DNA from: Staphylotrichum longicolle
Lineage: Eukaryota; Ascomycota; Sordariomycetes; Sordariales; Chaetomiaceae
Reading direction: 5' to 3'
DNA length: 64,000 nt
Assembly: GCA_019096155.1 (NCBI GenBank)
Contig: JAHCVI010000001.1
Span: forward strand, 8,308,001 to 8,372,000
The translations under genes were made by a program, and so were the position numbers. The notes beneath the pieces are model-generated. The model had not been told where the DNA came from. It worked only from the letters and a program-made list of their open reading frames with translations, and ran no database searches. Below, one piece after another: positions 44,311 to 57,057 of the stretch (positions are counted from its first letter, which is position 1; the number at the start of each line of letters is the position of its first letter).

Positions 44311-46103
44311 TGTAACACCCCCAAGGAGACGGTCAGATCAATGCTTCCCAGACCTCACAACACGAGGCGCTGAGGCTGATAGTGGTGGTGGGACTTGGCG
44401 GTGGGCGCAGCAAGGCCTGGGCTCTGCTTGGCTGGGGGTCAGCTACCCGTGCTGATCGCTGATAAGGGAGCCACGGGGATCCACGGGCCGAGCGGAAATG
44501 GACGACAAGATAAGTAGGGTTCCGTCCCCTCGGAGATGCACAATTGGGTTGGGCGAGGGTTTTGTATAGATGTGGCACTCAGGAACAGTGGTTGTTGATG
44601 TGATGCCAGCGTCTCTTCCTCGAGCAGCAGACTCATGACTGGGTGTCGATCAACCGATTCTTTGGCCATTCAACTCTTGATCGTGGCCAGAGGCATACTT
44701 CCTGTGCAGGCTTCTCAGAGTCGTTCACTGCCATGCCAGGCTAATCTTCCGTCGACTGTCTGGCACCGGGGCTTTGAGTACCATCAGCAGTGATCCAATT
44801 CAGGTGAGTCGTGATATGGGTTGGTTGGGGGTGGCAACAACGACGGGTCCATGGCGTACCTTGCGCTTGAGGCTCGGAGCGAGTCGGAAGGCATGGAAAA
44901 GCGATGGCACCTGAGCTGCATCGTTACCTTATCATGGTTTTCTGTGCTGTTTCGGGCTCCCTTGTTTCGGTTTCTTCAGCCCACACGGGACGGTTATCGG
45001 GGCCCTCTGGGCCCTCCACAAGGACCACGGCCCAAAAACGGGTCCCAGATAACGTTAATTCTGATAAGCTTCCGGTCGCGGCTCCATCGACCGCTAGCCG
45101 TTGATTCGCAGATCTCCGCGGGGAACAGGGCTGAAAAGCGCCAGTGGGTTGATGATCAAAAGCGTCTGGAGCCCCGGGTCTTGTCTTGTTGATGCAAAGT
45201 GGCTGAGAGTGGTTCCTGGATGACTTGCATGAGAAGAGGCTGATGGTGTCTTGGTGTTGTGGCTGGAGTCGGAAGAAGCCACTGGCGACCCCCACGCAAC
45301 ACGCTCTCAATGGGATTTTCCCAGCTCCAGAGTGTGGCTGCCTTTCCAATCTGCTGTTCACACACTTCAAATGGCAGTCTCGACCCGGAATTGCTGTGAC
45401 TCTTGCCCCGTCCCTTTTCTTCCTGAAACCTGAATCTCTGGTTCCAACAATCTCAGATTGGCGACACTCAACAGCCGACACGGTGCATACCCCGGAGTTG
45501 CCAAGAACTTCCAGGTTGTGTGGCTCCTCTACATTTTCCAGTGCCCTCACCTCCGACAGCAGCACACCAGTATCCCTTTGCAACATCAAAAAGCATCTCC
45601 GACCATTCCAAGGATTTCTCTTTCCTCAAGACCATTCTCGGAAAAAGACGTCCCCCAACCTGACAACGACACTCGCCGCGGCGCCCGCTCGGATGCTGGT
45701 TTGCGCCCTTGCCCACTCGTCGGATGCCGCCGCCAGACCGGCGGTAAGACGAAGAACCTGCACAGTTCCAAGCTTCTGCACGGGAAGTCTACCCGGGCCG
45801 CATCATGGACGGCAACTGTCGGAAGCGAGCCATTCGGTTCTAAACTTGACGCCTGTTCGTTGCGGTGACGTTGGTGTCAAGCCTGGGCGCCTCGGCTCTC
45901 GGCGGCTCTCGGGCTGCTCCCCAAAATCCACCAGGAACGGGAAGTCCGGCTGGTATCCGTTTGACGACGGCTAACCTGAGAATCTCTGACGGTAGGGAAG
46001 ATGCTTGAAACATACTCAGTGGTACCATTGTTTCACATCGTTTTTCAGATGCTGACGCTGGAGACCGGGGCTTTTGTGCCCCTTACGGACCGGAAGCCAA
46101 GAC

Positions 46104-46132
46104 GGGGCATCCTACGACCCACCGGATGCCCC
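46104..46132. other. Perfect 9-bp inverted repeat
   Basis: GGGGCATCC (46104-46112) and GGATGCCCC (46124-46132) form a GC-rich perfect stem with an 11-base loop. It lies in the gap upstream of the DUF1275 gene and is not next to a known gene end. Confidence 0.7.
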
Positions 46133-46923
46133 GACTGCCGGAAAGCGGGCCATATCGGCCCCACTTTGGCCGACCATGCCGGAGGACCTCCGGTCTCGAC
46201 CCGCCCCCCCTAGCCGAAGGGTGATGTCACACACCGCTCCAACACTCGCCTCGCCGGATCTAGGTCTAAAGGCTTTTCGGTCCATGTTCGTGGTGCATAT
46301 TGGAGGCCCCAAGGAACGCCATGCCGTCATTCCCCTGCCACACTCCTGATGCTCGTCATCTCGCTGATTTGCCCATTCAACACCAGGAGCTCGGTGAGAT
46401 GGATGGTTGGGCTCACATCGAACTGCAAACCCGCCTTATCTCTGTCTTGACGCAGACCGCCCCGTCGGAACTGTGATAACAACACTTTGGAGCGGCTTTC
46501 AATATCTTCATGCATGCATGCCTCCACCGTTCTTGTCCGAGCACCAGGAGGTCGGGTGTCGGCGTGGATCCATCGGCCTGGCCAAGGCGGGAAGAGCCCT
46601 GCCAGGCTGGTATCAAGAAAAACTCGGTTTGAGAATGACACCCAATAGCCAGCCTGTCAATGCCATCCCGTTAGTCAAAATTAGTCAATATATCCTTCCT
46701 CTTTCCGCCTCTCGCCGTCACAAGGTGCAGTTCCACACCCCCAGTGCCACACCGGTGATAAAGTACATATACCGTTGGCTTGCCTTCATTCTGGTGTTTA
46801 GTCAGGCCCAGATCTCGACACCACCAAACCATTCTGCTTTTGGATCCTTTCCCCGTTCTTCTTCGTGCCTAGGATCAGTCAGCCTTGTCGGAACAAGGGA
46901 TTGTCCCTGTATGCTCATCCACA

Positions 46924-47862
46924 ATGCCGTCCCAAGACGCTCAAGAAAAGGACACGCCCCCTAGCTCCCCATCAACTATGGGGGCCCCCGAGTCTCTGCA
47001 ATACGATTCGCCAAAGATCCAAACACAACCATCAGCACTGTCCAGGGCATGGAGCTACCTCAACGAAGATGTCCGTGCCAATGGTCTTGCTGAACTTGAA
47101 CTCCTCATCCTTACATTCTGCATTGGCCTCCAAGGCAAGTAGCCGGCCTGTAACCATCCTCCCTTATTCAGCAGACACTAACATCTCCTTTCCACAGATG
47201 CCATCTCCTTCCCCGACTTCCACTGCTTTGCCTCCAACCAGACGGGCAACACCGTCTTCCTCGTGCTGGCCATCGTCATCCCCGAGGCCAACGGCGACAT
47301 GTTCATGACGGCCAACATCGGCGTCGCCCTCGGCTTCTTCCTCGCCGCCGCCTGGCTGACCGGCCAGCTGGGCCACATCATCGGCGCCCGCCGCCGCTGC
47401 TGGCTCATCTTCTGCAACCTCCTCCAGACCTGCCTCGTCTTCACCGCCGCCGGCCTGCAGTACGCCTACCGCTCGCCCACCGGCCACCTCGCCCTCGACG
47501 GCGCCCAGACCCCGAGCACCCTGTGGGCCATCGGCCTGCTGGCGAGCGCCGCCGGCAGCCAGGTCGTGCAGTCGCGGTCGCTGCGGCTGACCGAGATCAC
47601 CACGGCCATGGCGACCGCCGCGTGGGTGGACTTGATGATCGATCCGAATCTCTTCCTGCTCAAGAACAGGTCGCGGAACAGGAGGATTGGGTTCCTGACC
47701 TCGTTGGTCCTGGGCACGCTGGCGGGCGCGTTCATCTTCAGGAAGGTGGGCTCGCCGGCGGCGTTGGTGGTGTCCGGAGCCGGGAAGCTGTTGGTGACGG
47801 TCATGTTTTTCTTTAATAGGGCTGATAAGCCGAAGGTGGTCGACCCAGAGGACTCGGCCTAA
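46924..47862 (+). CDS. DUF1275 (YoaK-family) membrane protein
   Basis: Two exons, 46924-47134 and 47198-47862, give 291 aa. The intron has a GCAAGT donor (a GC-AG intron), an ACTAAC branch point at 47177-47182 and a TTCCACAG acceptor; no GT donor nearby keeps the frame. The first ~60 residues are hydrophilic (MPSQDAQEKDTPPSSPSTMG). Then come about six membrane spans with the family signature DAISFPDFHCFASNQTGNTV. Further spans carry ANIGVALGFFLAAAWLTGQL, GARRRCWLIFCNLLQTCLVF and LASAAGSQVVQSRSLRLTEI. DUF1275 proteins are widespread in bacteria and fungi; their substrate is not known. The divergent nitrate porter is 2.8 kb away, so a functional link is doubtful. Confidence 0.88.
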
Positions 47863-49744
47863 TGGTGGGGAGGGGATGGCGTAATGGGTTTGTGCCGAGT
47901 TATAATGTTTAACTTGCATTCGGGTCGGATAGCGTGGCGTTTGGGATGGAGCATTAATACCAAGGGAAGACAAAAAGGGTTCATGGGATGGGGTTAATTC
48001 GAAGATGGAAAGGGGTTCGGGGACTTGTCTCGGACTAAAGCAAACAACGAGTCCCTAATCACAAGACAGAAGCAGGTATATTTTACAGGGGAACACGTTG
48101 TGACTCAGATCTGCACTCTATAGCCTTCCACAACAATGCGCTTCGCATAGATGGGCATCTACTCTCCTGCCGAGTCTGGGCTTTGTGTTCCCAAAGACTG
48201 TTCCTATTCGTTGCACCGAAGCCAACGGAGACACTCTACGTTGATCTCGGACCTTTCGCGTGCCTTTTTTGGAAAATCCTCGCCTGGACGGACTGGGAAT
48301 CGAGTCTGACCAACTGATTCAACCACTACCGTTGTTGCACACATATACCATGCTCCAGGTGCCAATTTCAAGGAAGTCATAACCGGAAGCCAAACTGAAT
48401 ACCTGTCATAAGTCAAGACAGCCATGAACCTCCTCAAATTACTCTTGTCCCCTATTATGATTCAGACAGTCTGAACCCAACGCCAATTGCTTTTATCCAA
48501 TCCATCATTTCCTCGGTAAAAGTCCAACAGACCAGCACTCGCCCCAGGCTCACAGATATATGTGCCTTTGCTTGAGACCACCTCCCTAACTTTCACCCGC
48601 TTCCCCAGACAAAATCTCCCGTCCATCACAAGCTGTTTAGGCTCTACTGACACTCAGATCTCCTCTTACAAACTATCATTGTCCAAAAATAGAAGTCCTA
48701 CATACTCACTCAGATATCATTATCAAGGCAAAAGGTATCATACGATGTATCTCGCATTCCAGAAAGACTCCAACCAAACGCAGCTAATTTCATCTAGTGC
48801 ATCGTTATCCAACCGAAGAAGTCCCATGAGCCAAGTCTGATATTGAGAGACAGGAGTCGAGAACTTTTCTCTCCCAGAGTTCTTGCCGTCTAGGTGCCAC
48901 TAACACCACTGTCTGTGAGGTCAGGAAAGTTTAACGTGCCAGCTTCTTTCCTTAACAACTTACCCCGTTGAGAGGTTTTCGTGACAACAGCGTCGAAAGC
49001 TCAGCTGCTTTTACCCAACAACTCCTGACTAACTCTCCTACATACCACATCCTAAGTTGGCTTAAAAGCCCAGCTGGTTTCATCTAAATATCATCTTCCC
49101 AACATGGCACTAAATGTGACCACAAGGATGGCATAAATACCTTGTCTATTATAGTCCCCGGCCATTCTCATACCTCCACCACCTTTGAGTCTTTTCACCA
49201 AACTCACCCCATACCACACAACACCGGCCTGAGCCAAGCAGCCCTCCCTCAACACACACCCAATTTTTACACCACGGGGATTTTATGGCCGATTGAACTG
49301 CGACACCAGCATTTGGGCTACTTGGGTAAGATCAATGCTTCAGAAGGTAGATTTTCGAGTTTTTTTGTCCCCCCAGTCACCACCTCTCTTCATTGTATCA
49401 AGTCTGGGTGTCTTCAGTCCTGGTGCGTATAAGTTACCTGCCACTTGGTAATATACCGTATCTCGGTATTTTCCAGCCAGGAAGCAGGAGCTCTGGACCC
49501 CTGTCTGCCAAGCAGCAACCCCTTGCAGCTGAGCTTCCCCACACCACAGGAGAGCACCTGACGGCGCGTTTTCGGCAAGACGCGTCTCGCTCTTCTCACA
49601 GGCGATTCCCCACTCCACCAAACACGCTGCTTCAACCAAGCACGTCTCCCAAACCGCTTGTCTTCCACCGCTCGGAATCTGCTGGTGTTCCGGGGACCGG
49701 ATGTGGGCAGTCCGCGTCTGGAACGGCTGTTCGGAGCAAGCCTC
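47863..49744. other. Intergenic region and RecQ leader, partly AT-rich
   Basis: This 1.9-kb tandem region includes a distinctly AT-rich patch at about 48,050-49,250 compared with the GC-rich surroundings. Its open frames are short and lack protein character. The last 250 bp are the RecQ leader with an ACGCGT box at 49580-49585. The patch may be an old repeat, but I found no terminal repeats or transposase remnants. Confidence 0.5.
49580..49585. promoter_or_regulatory. MluI cell-cycle box upstream of recQ
   Basis: A full ACGCGT palindrome, inside the longer palindrome AGACGCGTCT, lies 160 bp upstream of the RecQ start codon. A further CGCGT core is at about 49565-49569. A role in S-phase expression is inferred from the box and the gene's function. 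Confidence 0.4.
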
Positions 49745-52700
49745 ATGACTCGCAACAATCTCAAGGAGCACCTGGGCTGGCTGCTGAACAGCAAGTCGAG
49801 ATGGCAGCCTGCAGCGCCGCAACTGCCTGCTGTCGCAGACCCCCTCGGGACTTCTGCTGCTTTCATCTCGTTGTCGGCCGCCTCTGCCACGTCCGATGGC
49901 GGTTCGCAGCCACGCCGGGGCCCGCCGCTCTCTGATCCAAACTCTCCTACTTCTATTTCTTCCTCCACCTCCACTTCTCCTTCAGCCTCCGCTTTCACTT
50001 CCACTTCCAACCCCATTACCAACTCCAATTCCATTTCCAATTCCAAACCCGGCCCTCGCCCTCCTCTTCCTCCCGCGACCACCACACCGCGGCCACCCAC
50101 TCTCTCGAATGCCACCCGACCTCCCATTCATTCGCGCAAAGCCAACAAGCTACTCGTGATGGAAAGGGTACTGGAACAGCTTCCTTCGAGCACCAATTCC
50201 AAGCAACCCACCTCGAAGAGCAAGCAGCAACCATTACCAACCCCCACACCCACCACGACCAGCGCACCCCCACCCCCAATTGGTCCCTTGCAACGCGCAT
50301 ACTCGGCTTCACTTGCTCGCGAATCGCCCTCAACCACAATTCAACCGCGAAAAAAATCGCCCACGCCTGCCACCGCTAGCCGCAGCGACTTTTGGAAGCC
50401 ACGTCCAGCAACACAGACATTTGGCATCTCCGACATCGACGATGACATGTTCTCTGATCCTCTTGACTTAACCGAGGTCGACGACCACGACGGCTCCAGC
50501 TCTGTTGTCGCATTTGGGGAGGAGAAGAGATTGTGGCGCGAGGATTTTGCCGAACGCCCAGAGCCGGTGTCGAGCCGCAAAAGGAAAGCTGGAATTGAGG
50601 GAGCGTCTCAGAGATTAAATCTACCCAAGGCGAGGCTAGGCCGCGACGAAGACGACTTTCCAGATATTGACGACCTGATCCCTCCCTCGTCTGTCTTGAG
50701 GTCTGTCGCCAAACAACGCGCGAAATCCGTCGCCAGGAGAGCCGAGAGCCCTTGTTCGCAGCTGACGACAGGACTGGCCTCCCTTGGCAACAACGCTTTT
50801 ACGATGAGCTCAATCAGGAGCAGCGCTGGTGGTGGAGAGGTCGAGAAGGAAACTTGCAATGAAGGCGATTTTGGTTTGCCTCGAGCCCACGTGGAGAGTA
50901 CACCGTCACCTACACCCCCCACGGAGGATTTTGCGACATCCAGCAGGAAGCGCAAGACACCTTCTTCACCTACACCCCCCGACGAAACACTTCCCCGGTC
51001 AGGATCCAATCCCCTCACACAACCCAGCCAGAAGTCCAAGAGGACCAGACGAGATGTCGTCTTGGATTCAGAGGACGACTTGATGGGCCCGCCCTCACAC
51101 AACGTCGGTATGGGTGTTGAGACAAACCCCGCTCTGCGCCGCGACCACCAGAACGCTGCGGAGGACCAACTGATGGATCTCGACATTTCATCACCTCCCT
51201 GCGAGAACCTCTCAAATGCACCGCCGCACTCTGCGAATCTTCCCGCAACTATATATGCGAAGAACTCAGCTGCGTTAACCAGCGACACGGCCGAGGAAGC
51301 TCGCTCCGACGAACCGCTGCCATCCCGGGAACCCCAGCACAAGCAGGATTCCCAAACCTCCCATGATTCCGAAGTCGACCGCAACAAGCACATCCTTGGT
51401 CTGTTTCTCGGTCGCCCATCCGTGTTAGAGAGCAAGGCAGTTTCCTTGAGCGACCAGCTGCGCAAGAATAAAGAGGATTTCACCCAATGCCTCCGTAACG
51501 GCGCCCCAAAGGAAGAACGCGAACGGGTGCGGAATGTGAGAAATGACTTGGTGCGGCAACAGAAAGCTCTGGATGCGGTCAGGGCCGAACACGAAAACCT
51601 GAAGGATTTGAGAAGCAAGCGGGAGGACCTGTTGACCGAGCTGGGCAACGCGTTTGCCGACGGTCTTGACACGATCGACGATGAAGCCAAGCTGGACGAG
51701 CTGTCTGAGCAGATCACTGCCAAGGAGGCAGTGCTCGTCCGCCATCTTGTCGCAGCAGGCATCGACGATCTCGATTTTCTCAAGGACCCCAACGACTCGA
51801 TTGCGGCCCCAGATTCACCAGCAACACCCGTCGTATTCGCCACCCAACCTTCCAGCAGATATGGGCCCAAAGCTGTGTCGAACGAGAACGCTGCGATTCC
51901 GGAGTATCATTCGCAGGTTGTTTTACAGACTCAGTCATCGCAACACCAGACCCAAGTGACGGCAGGCACCACGCTTGTGAATACATCCAGGGTGCCCTCA
52001 ACCGTCGGCTTTTCACAGATTCGCAGCATGGCAACAACACCCGGCAACTCTCACATGAGCAATATCGGCAACAATAGGGCCCGCGCAGAGGTCGTCGACG
52101 ATGATGACTTTGAGGTTCATCCCAATGAGGGTCGGATGGATTTGGACCCTTCTTTCCGTCTCCCGCCACCTCCAATTCCTGCCAAGTCACGGGCCGTGAC
52201 ACCCAGGCAGGTCACGGAGACCCTGGGGTCCGATTTCTTTGACCACAGTAGCGACGAGGAGGCAATGCTGGATGCTGCGGAAAGCTTCGAGCAGCAACAG
52301 TTGACAATCACTTCGAGCTCGGGTGCAGGAACTCGGCCAGCGTTATCCGAGTCGACAGGGAACGCTGGAGCACCGCCGCTAAGGAAGCGAGTCGCTGCGA
52401 AGAATGTGCCTTCCCAGGTGCCCAAGGCTTCTATCAACCCGGCGCTGATGAAGTTCCCCTGGTCGGCAGACGTTCGCCGAGCCCTCAAGGATCGTTTCCG
52501 CATGACGGGCTTCCGCCCAAATCAGCTCGAGGCCATCAACGCGACCCTGGCCGGCAAAGACGCGTTTGTGTTGATGCCCACCGGAGGTGGCAAGTCCCTC
52601 TGTTATCAGTTGCCGGCTGTGGTGAACTCGGGTAAGACCCGAGGCCTCACGCTGGTCATCTCACCCCTTCTCAGCCTCATGAACGACCAGGTTGCTCACA

Positions 52701-55437
52701 TGAAGCGCCTCAACATTCTCGCCACGACCTTCAATGGGACCATCAAAAGCGACCTTCGCAATCACATCTTGGGCGTCTTTCACCAGGCTGATCCCGAGCA
52801 CTTCATTCAGTTGCTGTATGTTACGCCCGAGATGCTCGTCAACAGTCCAGCCTTCAAAAAGGGGATCGAAGTGCTGCATCGCAAAAACAAGCTTGCCCGC
52901 ATCGTGATTGACGAAGCCCACTGCGTGAGCCATTGGGGTCACGATTTCCGGCCGGACTACAAGGCCCTGGGCATGATTCGACGGGGGTTTCCGGGCGTTC
53001 CGGTGATGGCATTGACTGCCACGGCGACGCAGAACGTCATAGCCGACATCAAACACAACCTCAACATCGGCCAGTGCGAGACCTTCTCGCAGAGCTTCAA
53101 CAGGCCGAATCTGTACTACGAAGTCATTCAGAAGAAAGCGCGCTTTATTCAGGGCATGGGCGAGCTCATCACCACCAAATATCCTGGACAGACGGGTATC
53201 GTCTACACCTTGTCGCGCAAATCCGCCGAAGGGACTGCAAACACACTCCAAACTAAACATGGAATTGAGGCTCGGTACTACCATGCCCAAATGGATGCGG
53301 ACGCCAAAATCGAGGTCCAGGAGAAGTGGCAGAAGGGCGAGGTCCACGTCGTTGTTGCCACGATTGCTTTCGGCATGGGCATTGACAACCCTAATGTGCG
53401 ATTCGTCATACATCAGAACATGCCCAAGAGCTTGGAGGGCTACTACCAAGAGACTGGGCGCGCTGGGCGAGACGGGCAGCCCTCGGACTGCTATCTCTAC
53501 TTCTCCTACAGTGACATTCCCACCCTGAAACGAATGATCAACGAGGACAGGGATAAACTGCCCGATGAGAAGGAGAGACAGCTTTCCATGCTCAACCGCA
53601 TGGTCGCGTACTGCGAGAGCTCGCATACTTGTCGTCGAGTCCAAATTCTTCAGTACTTTGGCGAGAAATTCGACGCCGCAGAATGCGGAGACAAGTGCGA
53701 CAACTGCAAAAACGGACGAATCAATAACGCTGCCGTCCTAGAAGACTACACTGAGTGTGCTGTCGCCTTCCTTCAAGCTGTCAGCGCCTTGAAGGAGGTC
53801 ACAATGGGAAGGCTGGTCGAGATCATAACGGCAAGCAAAAATGTCGGGAGACACCACGAGATCCCTGGATTTGCAGTTTGCAGGGGAATGGCAAAGCACG
53901 AAGCCCAGCGTGTCGTCGTGGCTCTCCATGCCGAAGGCGCTCTGGTCGACTCGCAGAAACTGTGCCTCAGCAACAGCATCCCGATCACCAACTACAAGGT
54001 AAGCGCAGCCTCCACCCGGTTCCCGGAACCAATTCATCGAAAAACAGTTGACCATGATGGGCTAACCACATCTCTCTTTAGCTTGGTCCGGCGGCGGCGA
54101 AGTACCTGGACGGGACGGGGGAACACCGGCTGCGGTTGGAAGTGCGGAGGGCGGGTTCGGAACCCCTACAGCCCAAGAAGAAGAATCGCCGCGCGGCTGC
54201 TAACAGCGACGAAGCAGCTTCGAAGACCACGCGGAGCCGGGGACCCCCGCCGTCGACCAACGTTTCATCCCCCGTCGCGGGGTTGTCGAAGAAGCGCAAA
54301 GGCAAAACCCCTTCGACGACAACGCCAGACGGGCGAGATGACAGCGACGAGGGAGAGGACGGGCCGGACCTCCATCCCAACGGCTACGAGAGGGACGACT
54401 TCGTTGTTTCGGACAAAGAGGACGACGAGGACGCCTTCGAGCCCCGCCGACCCCCGCCCCAGCCTCGGCAACGGAGGCTGGATGAACTCGCCCCGCCCAT
54501 CTCTCGCGACCCCCGCCTGGACGAGGCCGGACTGGACGAAATCCACCAGGACATTGTCCAGGCGTTTGTCGAGAAGGCTCAGGCGCTGGAGGAAAGCCTC
54601 CGGAACAAGCATGGGCTGCGCCGCCCGCTCTTCACCGAACAGCAGTACAGGGAGATGGCGATGCGGTGGACCACAACCGTCGCCCAGATGTACACGATCC
54701 GCGCCGTCGATAAGACCAAGGTGGATCTGTACGGCGCCAAGTTCACCGCCCTCGTCCAGCAATTCCAGGACCGCTACGAAGAGATGATGGGGCGCAAAGT
54801 CGAGCCATTCTCCCCCGTCGAGATGGCGGCCTCCAAGAGGAAGAAGCGGGAGGTCGTCGACCTCATCAGCGACGACGAGAATTCCAGCGTCGACACCCGC
54901 CGCGGTTTCCACTATGGAGAAGCGGAGGACGAAGAGGACGACGGGGATGGGGACGGGGACTGCGAGGATGGGGCCTACGAAGGCGAGGAGCCCGAAGAGG
55001 GGGAGGAGGACCTCGAGTCCTCCCACTACTTTGCGAGGGGTGCCGCTCGACCGCAGCCGCAGGACCAGGTCGACAGTGCCGCCGTTGAGGAGTGGCACAA
55101 ACGGTTCGACGCGCTCCACAACGCGAGCAAGGCCGCCGGGTCCTCTTCCAGCGCCGGCGGCGGCAGCTCCACGTCGGGAGGTAGCTGGAGGGGTGGGAAG
55201 AAGTCCTACTTCTCCAAGGGCCGGGGAGGAAGGGCTGGCCCTTCGCGAGGCGGCCGCAGCGGTGGCGGTTCCTTCTCCCGCGCCGCTTCCACCGGCGGGG
55301 TCTCCAAGCGCCGGGGGTCCGTCAGCCGGCAGTTTGGCAGGGGCGGCACTCCGGGGCCCAGCGGGCGAGGCAAGTCTACGACTGCCTCAAGGAGGTCCGG
55401 CGATGGGGGTGGCGACATCCCCAGCATGCCCTACTGA
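49745..55437 (+). CDS. RecQ DNA helicase, Sgs1/Rqh1/QDE-3 type
   Basis: Two exons, 49745-53998 and 54082-55437, give 1869 aa. The start MTRNNLKEHLGWLLNSK matches the N-terminus I recall for large fungal RecQ proteins. Residues 30-900 are Ser/Pro-rich and acidic. The helicase core holds Walker A MPTGGGKSLCYQLPA at about 944 and DEAH at 1056-1059 in VIDEAHCVSHWGHDF, then VIHQNMPKSLEGYYQETGRA for motif VI. The RQC region has RRVQILQYFGEKFDAAECGD then KCDNC, the zinc-binding Cys set. An HRDC-like domain lies at about 1570-1645 (LRRPLFTEQQYREMAMRW, DLYGAKFTALVQQF). The C-terminus is acidic, then Gly/Arg/Ser-rich. The enzyme unwinds DNA 3'-5' and works with topoisomerase 3 in recombination and fork repair; Neurospora QDE-3 also acts in quelling. 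The 83-bp intron has GTAAGC and TTTAG ends. Confidence 0.95.
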
Positions 55438-57057
55438 CAGTCTCCTCCATGAGGCGCTGTACAAAAGGCATGTGTGCTTGGGCTGCTGGCTTGGCCTTTG
55501 CTGGGATCTTGGGCGGGAGGTGCATTTGATGCAGCCCTCTTGCATTTTTTTTTGTTTTTCGTCGGCCATCGCGATCTGATCTTTCACCGCACCGATCCGG
55601 CCGCGATCCGATCATCCAGCCGCGATCTGATCATTCACGATGCCGCCGAGATCTCATCTCACTCTTCACGTTACGCGAAGCCTCGATCTGATCTTCCGGC
55701 CGCGATCTGATCATTCACCATGTCGCCGAGATCTGATCTCACTTTCCACGTTACGCGAGGCCGCGATCTGATCAATTCTCGCATCCGTCTGATGTCTCCC
55801 TCTTTGGGAGTCCAACAAACCTTCGAGCACTCCCCGCGATCTCATCGACCTTAACAAACCTGCCTCTCACTCACTCCCATCATTCGACATGGTGTTAGGC
55901 GAGCAATGCAATATCATAGACAAGCATCAGCACGGCGCATCAGACATAGAGGAAAAGGGGGCCTGTAACAGGAGTTCAGACAGGGCATGCATGATTCATG
56001 AGGGGTGGAGTTTTGGAGCGGCTTGCTTTTTTCCCTCTTTGCGGCTTTTGTTTGGGCGGATTTGATGCATGGAATGGGGGAAGGGTATTCGGGAGAAGAG
56101 AGCCCCAGGGTTTGGGGCAAGGCAGGCAGGCACATGAACACGGGAGGGAGGAGGAAAATTCATCATTGTTTTATGAATGATAATGTATATATGCCCGTGG
56201 ATGAGGTCATACCCAATGCTTCGCTTTTTACTCTCAGTCAAGTTCGGAAGAAGCAGGTAGGCGTGGCACGCATGGCATACGTTCTCAGGAACCAAAAGAA
56301 CCACAACAACGACATCCTTTGGAATCAGAAAGGAAGCAGATCCTCTGAAGGAGGCAATACAAGAAATCATTCAAATGCCATCATCGCGTCAGAATCGCTC
56401 ATGAGTTTGCTACTTTGATCAATATATTACCCCCTTTTCCTCCTTCCCTCTCTCCTGTTTCCCCTCCCTCCCCCCAACCCAACGCTTTCCAAGACTGATC
56501 GACTGATTACCTAGAAAGAAAGAGAAATCCATTGCGCCTTTTTCCATGGTGGTTATGCTGGGGGTATATCTAGAGCTATATATGGGCGTGGTTTTGAAAA
56601 CTAAGTAATATGTAGTAGACAATATGGTGAAGAAGAAGGAAAACAAGATAAGAAGTTAAAGATAATGGGAAAAGAAGGACTGGATAAATCTCAGTCAATG
56701 GTGTGAAAGAAGAGAATAAGGAACTCCCTTAGCTGTCTGCCTGTATTAATTCCTGTCCAACTGCTTTCCGTGGGGGGTTGATGCGAAATGCTGAGGGTGG
56801 GTTGGTGCAAATGCCAAATCAAGGGGTTTGTAAACAAATCAACCCATGGTTATGCGGCTAAAAGTGGAAGGGAGGGAGTTGACGATCAAACTCGGATCCC
56901 ACAATAGAGAAAGAAAGAGAGAAGAAAAATGGAATGGTGTCGAGCCGAGGCCGAAAGTAATGAGATTGGCCTGCCCGGTCAAGGTCATAACATCTTGCCA
57001 GTCGTTGAATAGCCACACGTTGTTTCCGTCCCCCCGGCGCATCGTGTGTGTTCTCCC
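55438..57057. other. Convergent intergenic region with GATC-rich repeats
   Basis: This 1.6-kb region joins the 3' ends of recQ and the unknown minus-strand gene. It contains the GATC-rich repeat at 55570-55780 and AT-rich 3'-UTR-like sequence at 56,150-56,700. No gene is supported. Confidence 0.6.
55570..55780. repeat. GATCTGATC-rich degenerate tandem repeat
   Basis: The motif GCGATCTGATC or a one-base variant recurs at about 55570, 55601, 55621, 55683, 55701 and 55762. Two longer copies of an 80-bp unit begin at 55620 and 55700, with a partial third at 55761; each contains CCGAGATCT, ATCTCACT and CACGTTACGCGA. Copies differ by scattered substitutions, many of them C/T. It lies 130-340 bp after the recQ stop codon. 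Confidence 0.8.

Larger units (their letters stand above)
44107..46923. other. Long divergent intergenic region
   Basis: This 2.8-kb stretch separates the nitrate porter and the DUF1275 gene. It holds the porter promoter elements near 44,211-44,310 and a perfect hairpin at 46104-46132. Overlapping open frames on both strands (plus 45225-45974, minus 44924-45589) have no domain character. I see no tRNA. Confidence 0.5.

Noticed and set aside
45225..45974. A 249-codon plus-strand frame upstream of the DUF1275 gene
   Set aside because: Overlaps a 221-codon minus-strand frame, is rich in Arg/Ser/Pro/Cys without pattern, and resembles no family.
20611..47862. A secondary-metabolite or nitrate-assimilation gene cluster
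   Set aside because: The zinc-cluster regulator, nitrate porter and Acr3 are separated by housekeeping genes, and no synthase, nitrate reductase or nitrite reductase is present.
48050..49250. AT-rich patch as a RIP-mutated transposon
   Set aside because: CpA dinucleotides remain frequent by eye, there are no terminal repeats and no transposase remnants. It remains an unexplained AT-rich patch.
54265..55119. A 284-codon minus-strand frame inside recQ
   Set aside because: Antisense shadow of the acidic, codon-biased RecQ C-terminus.
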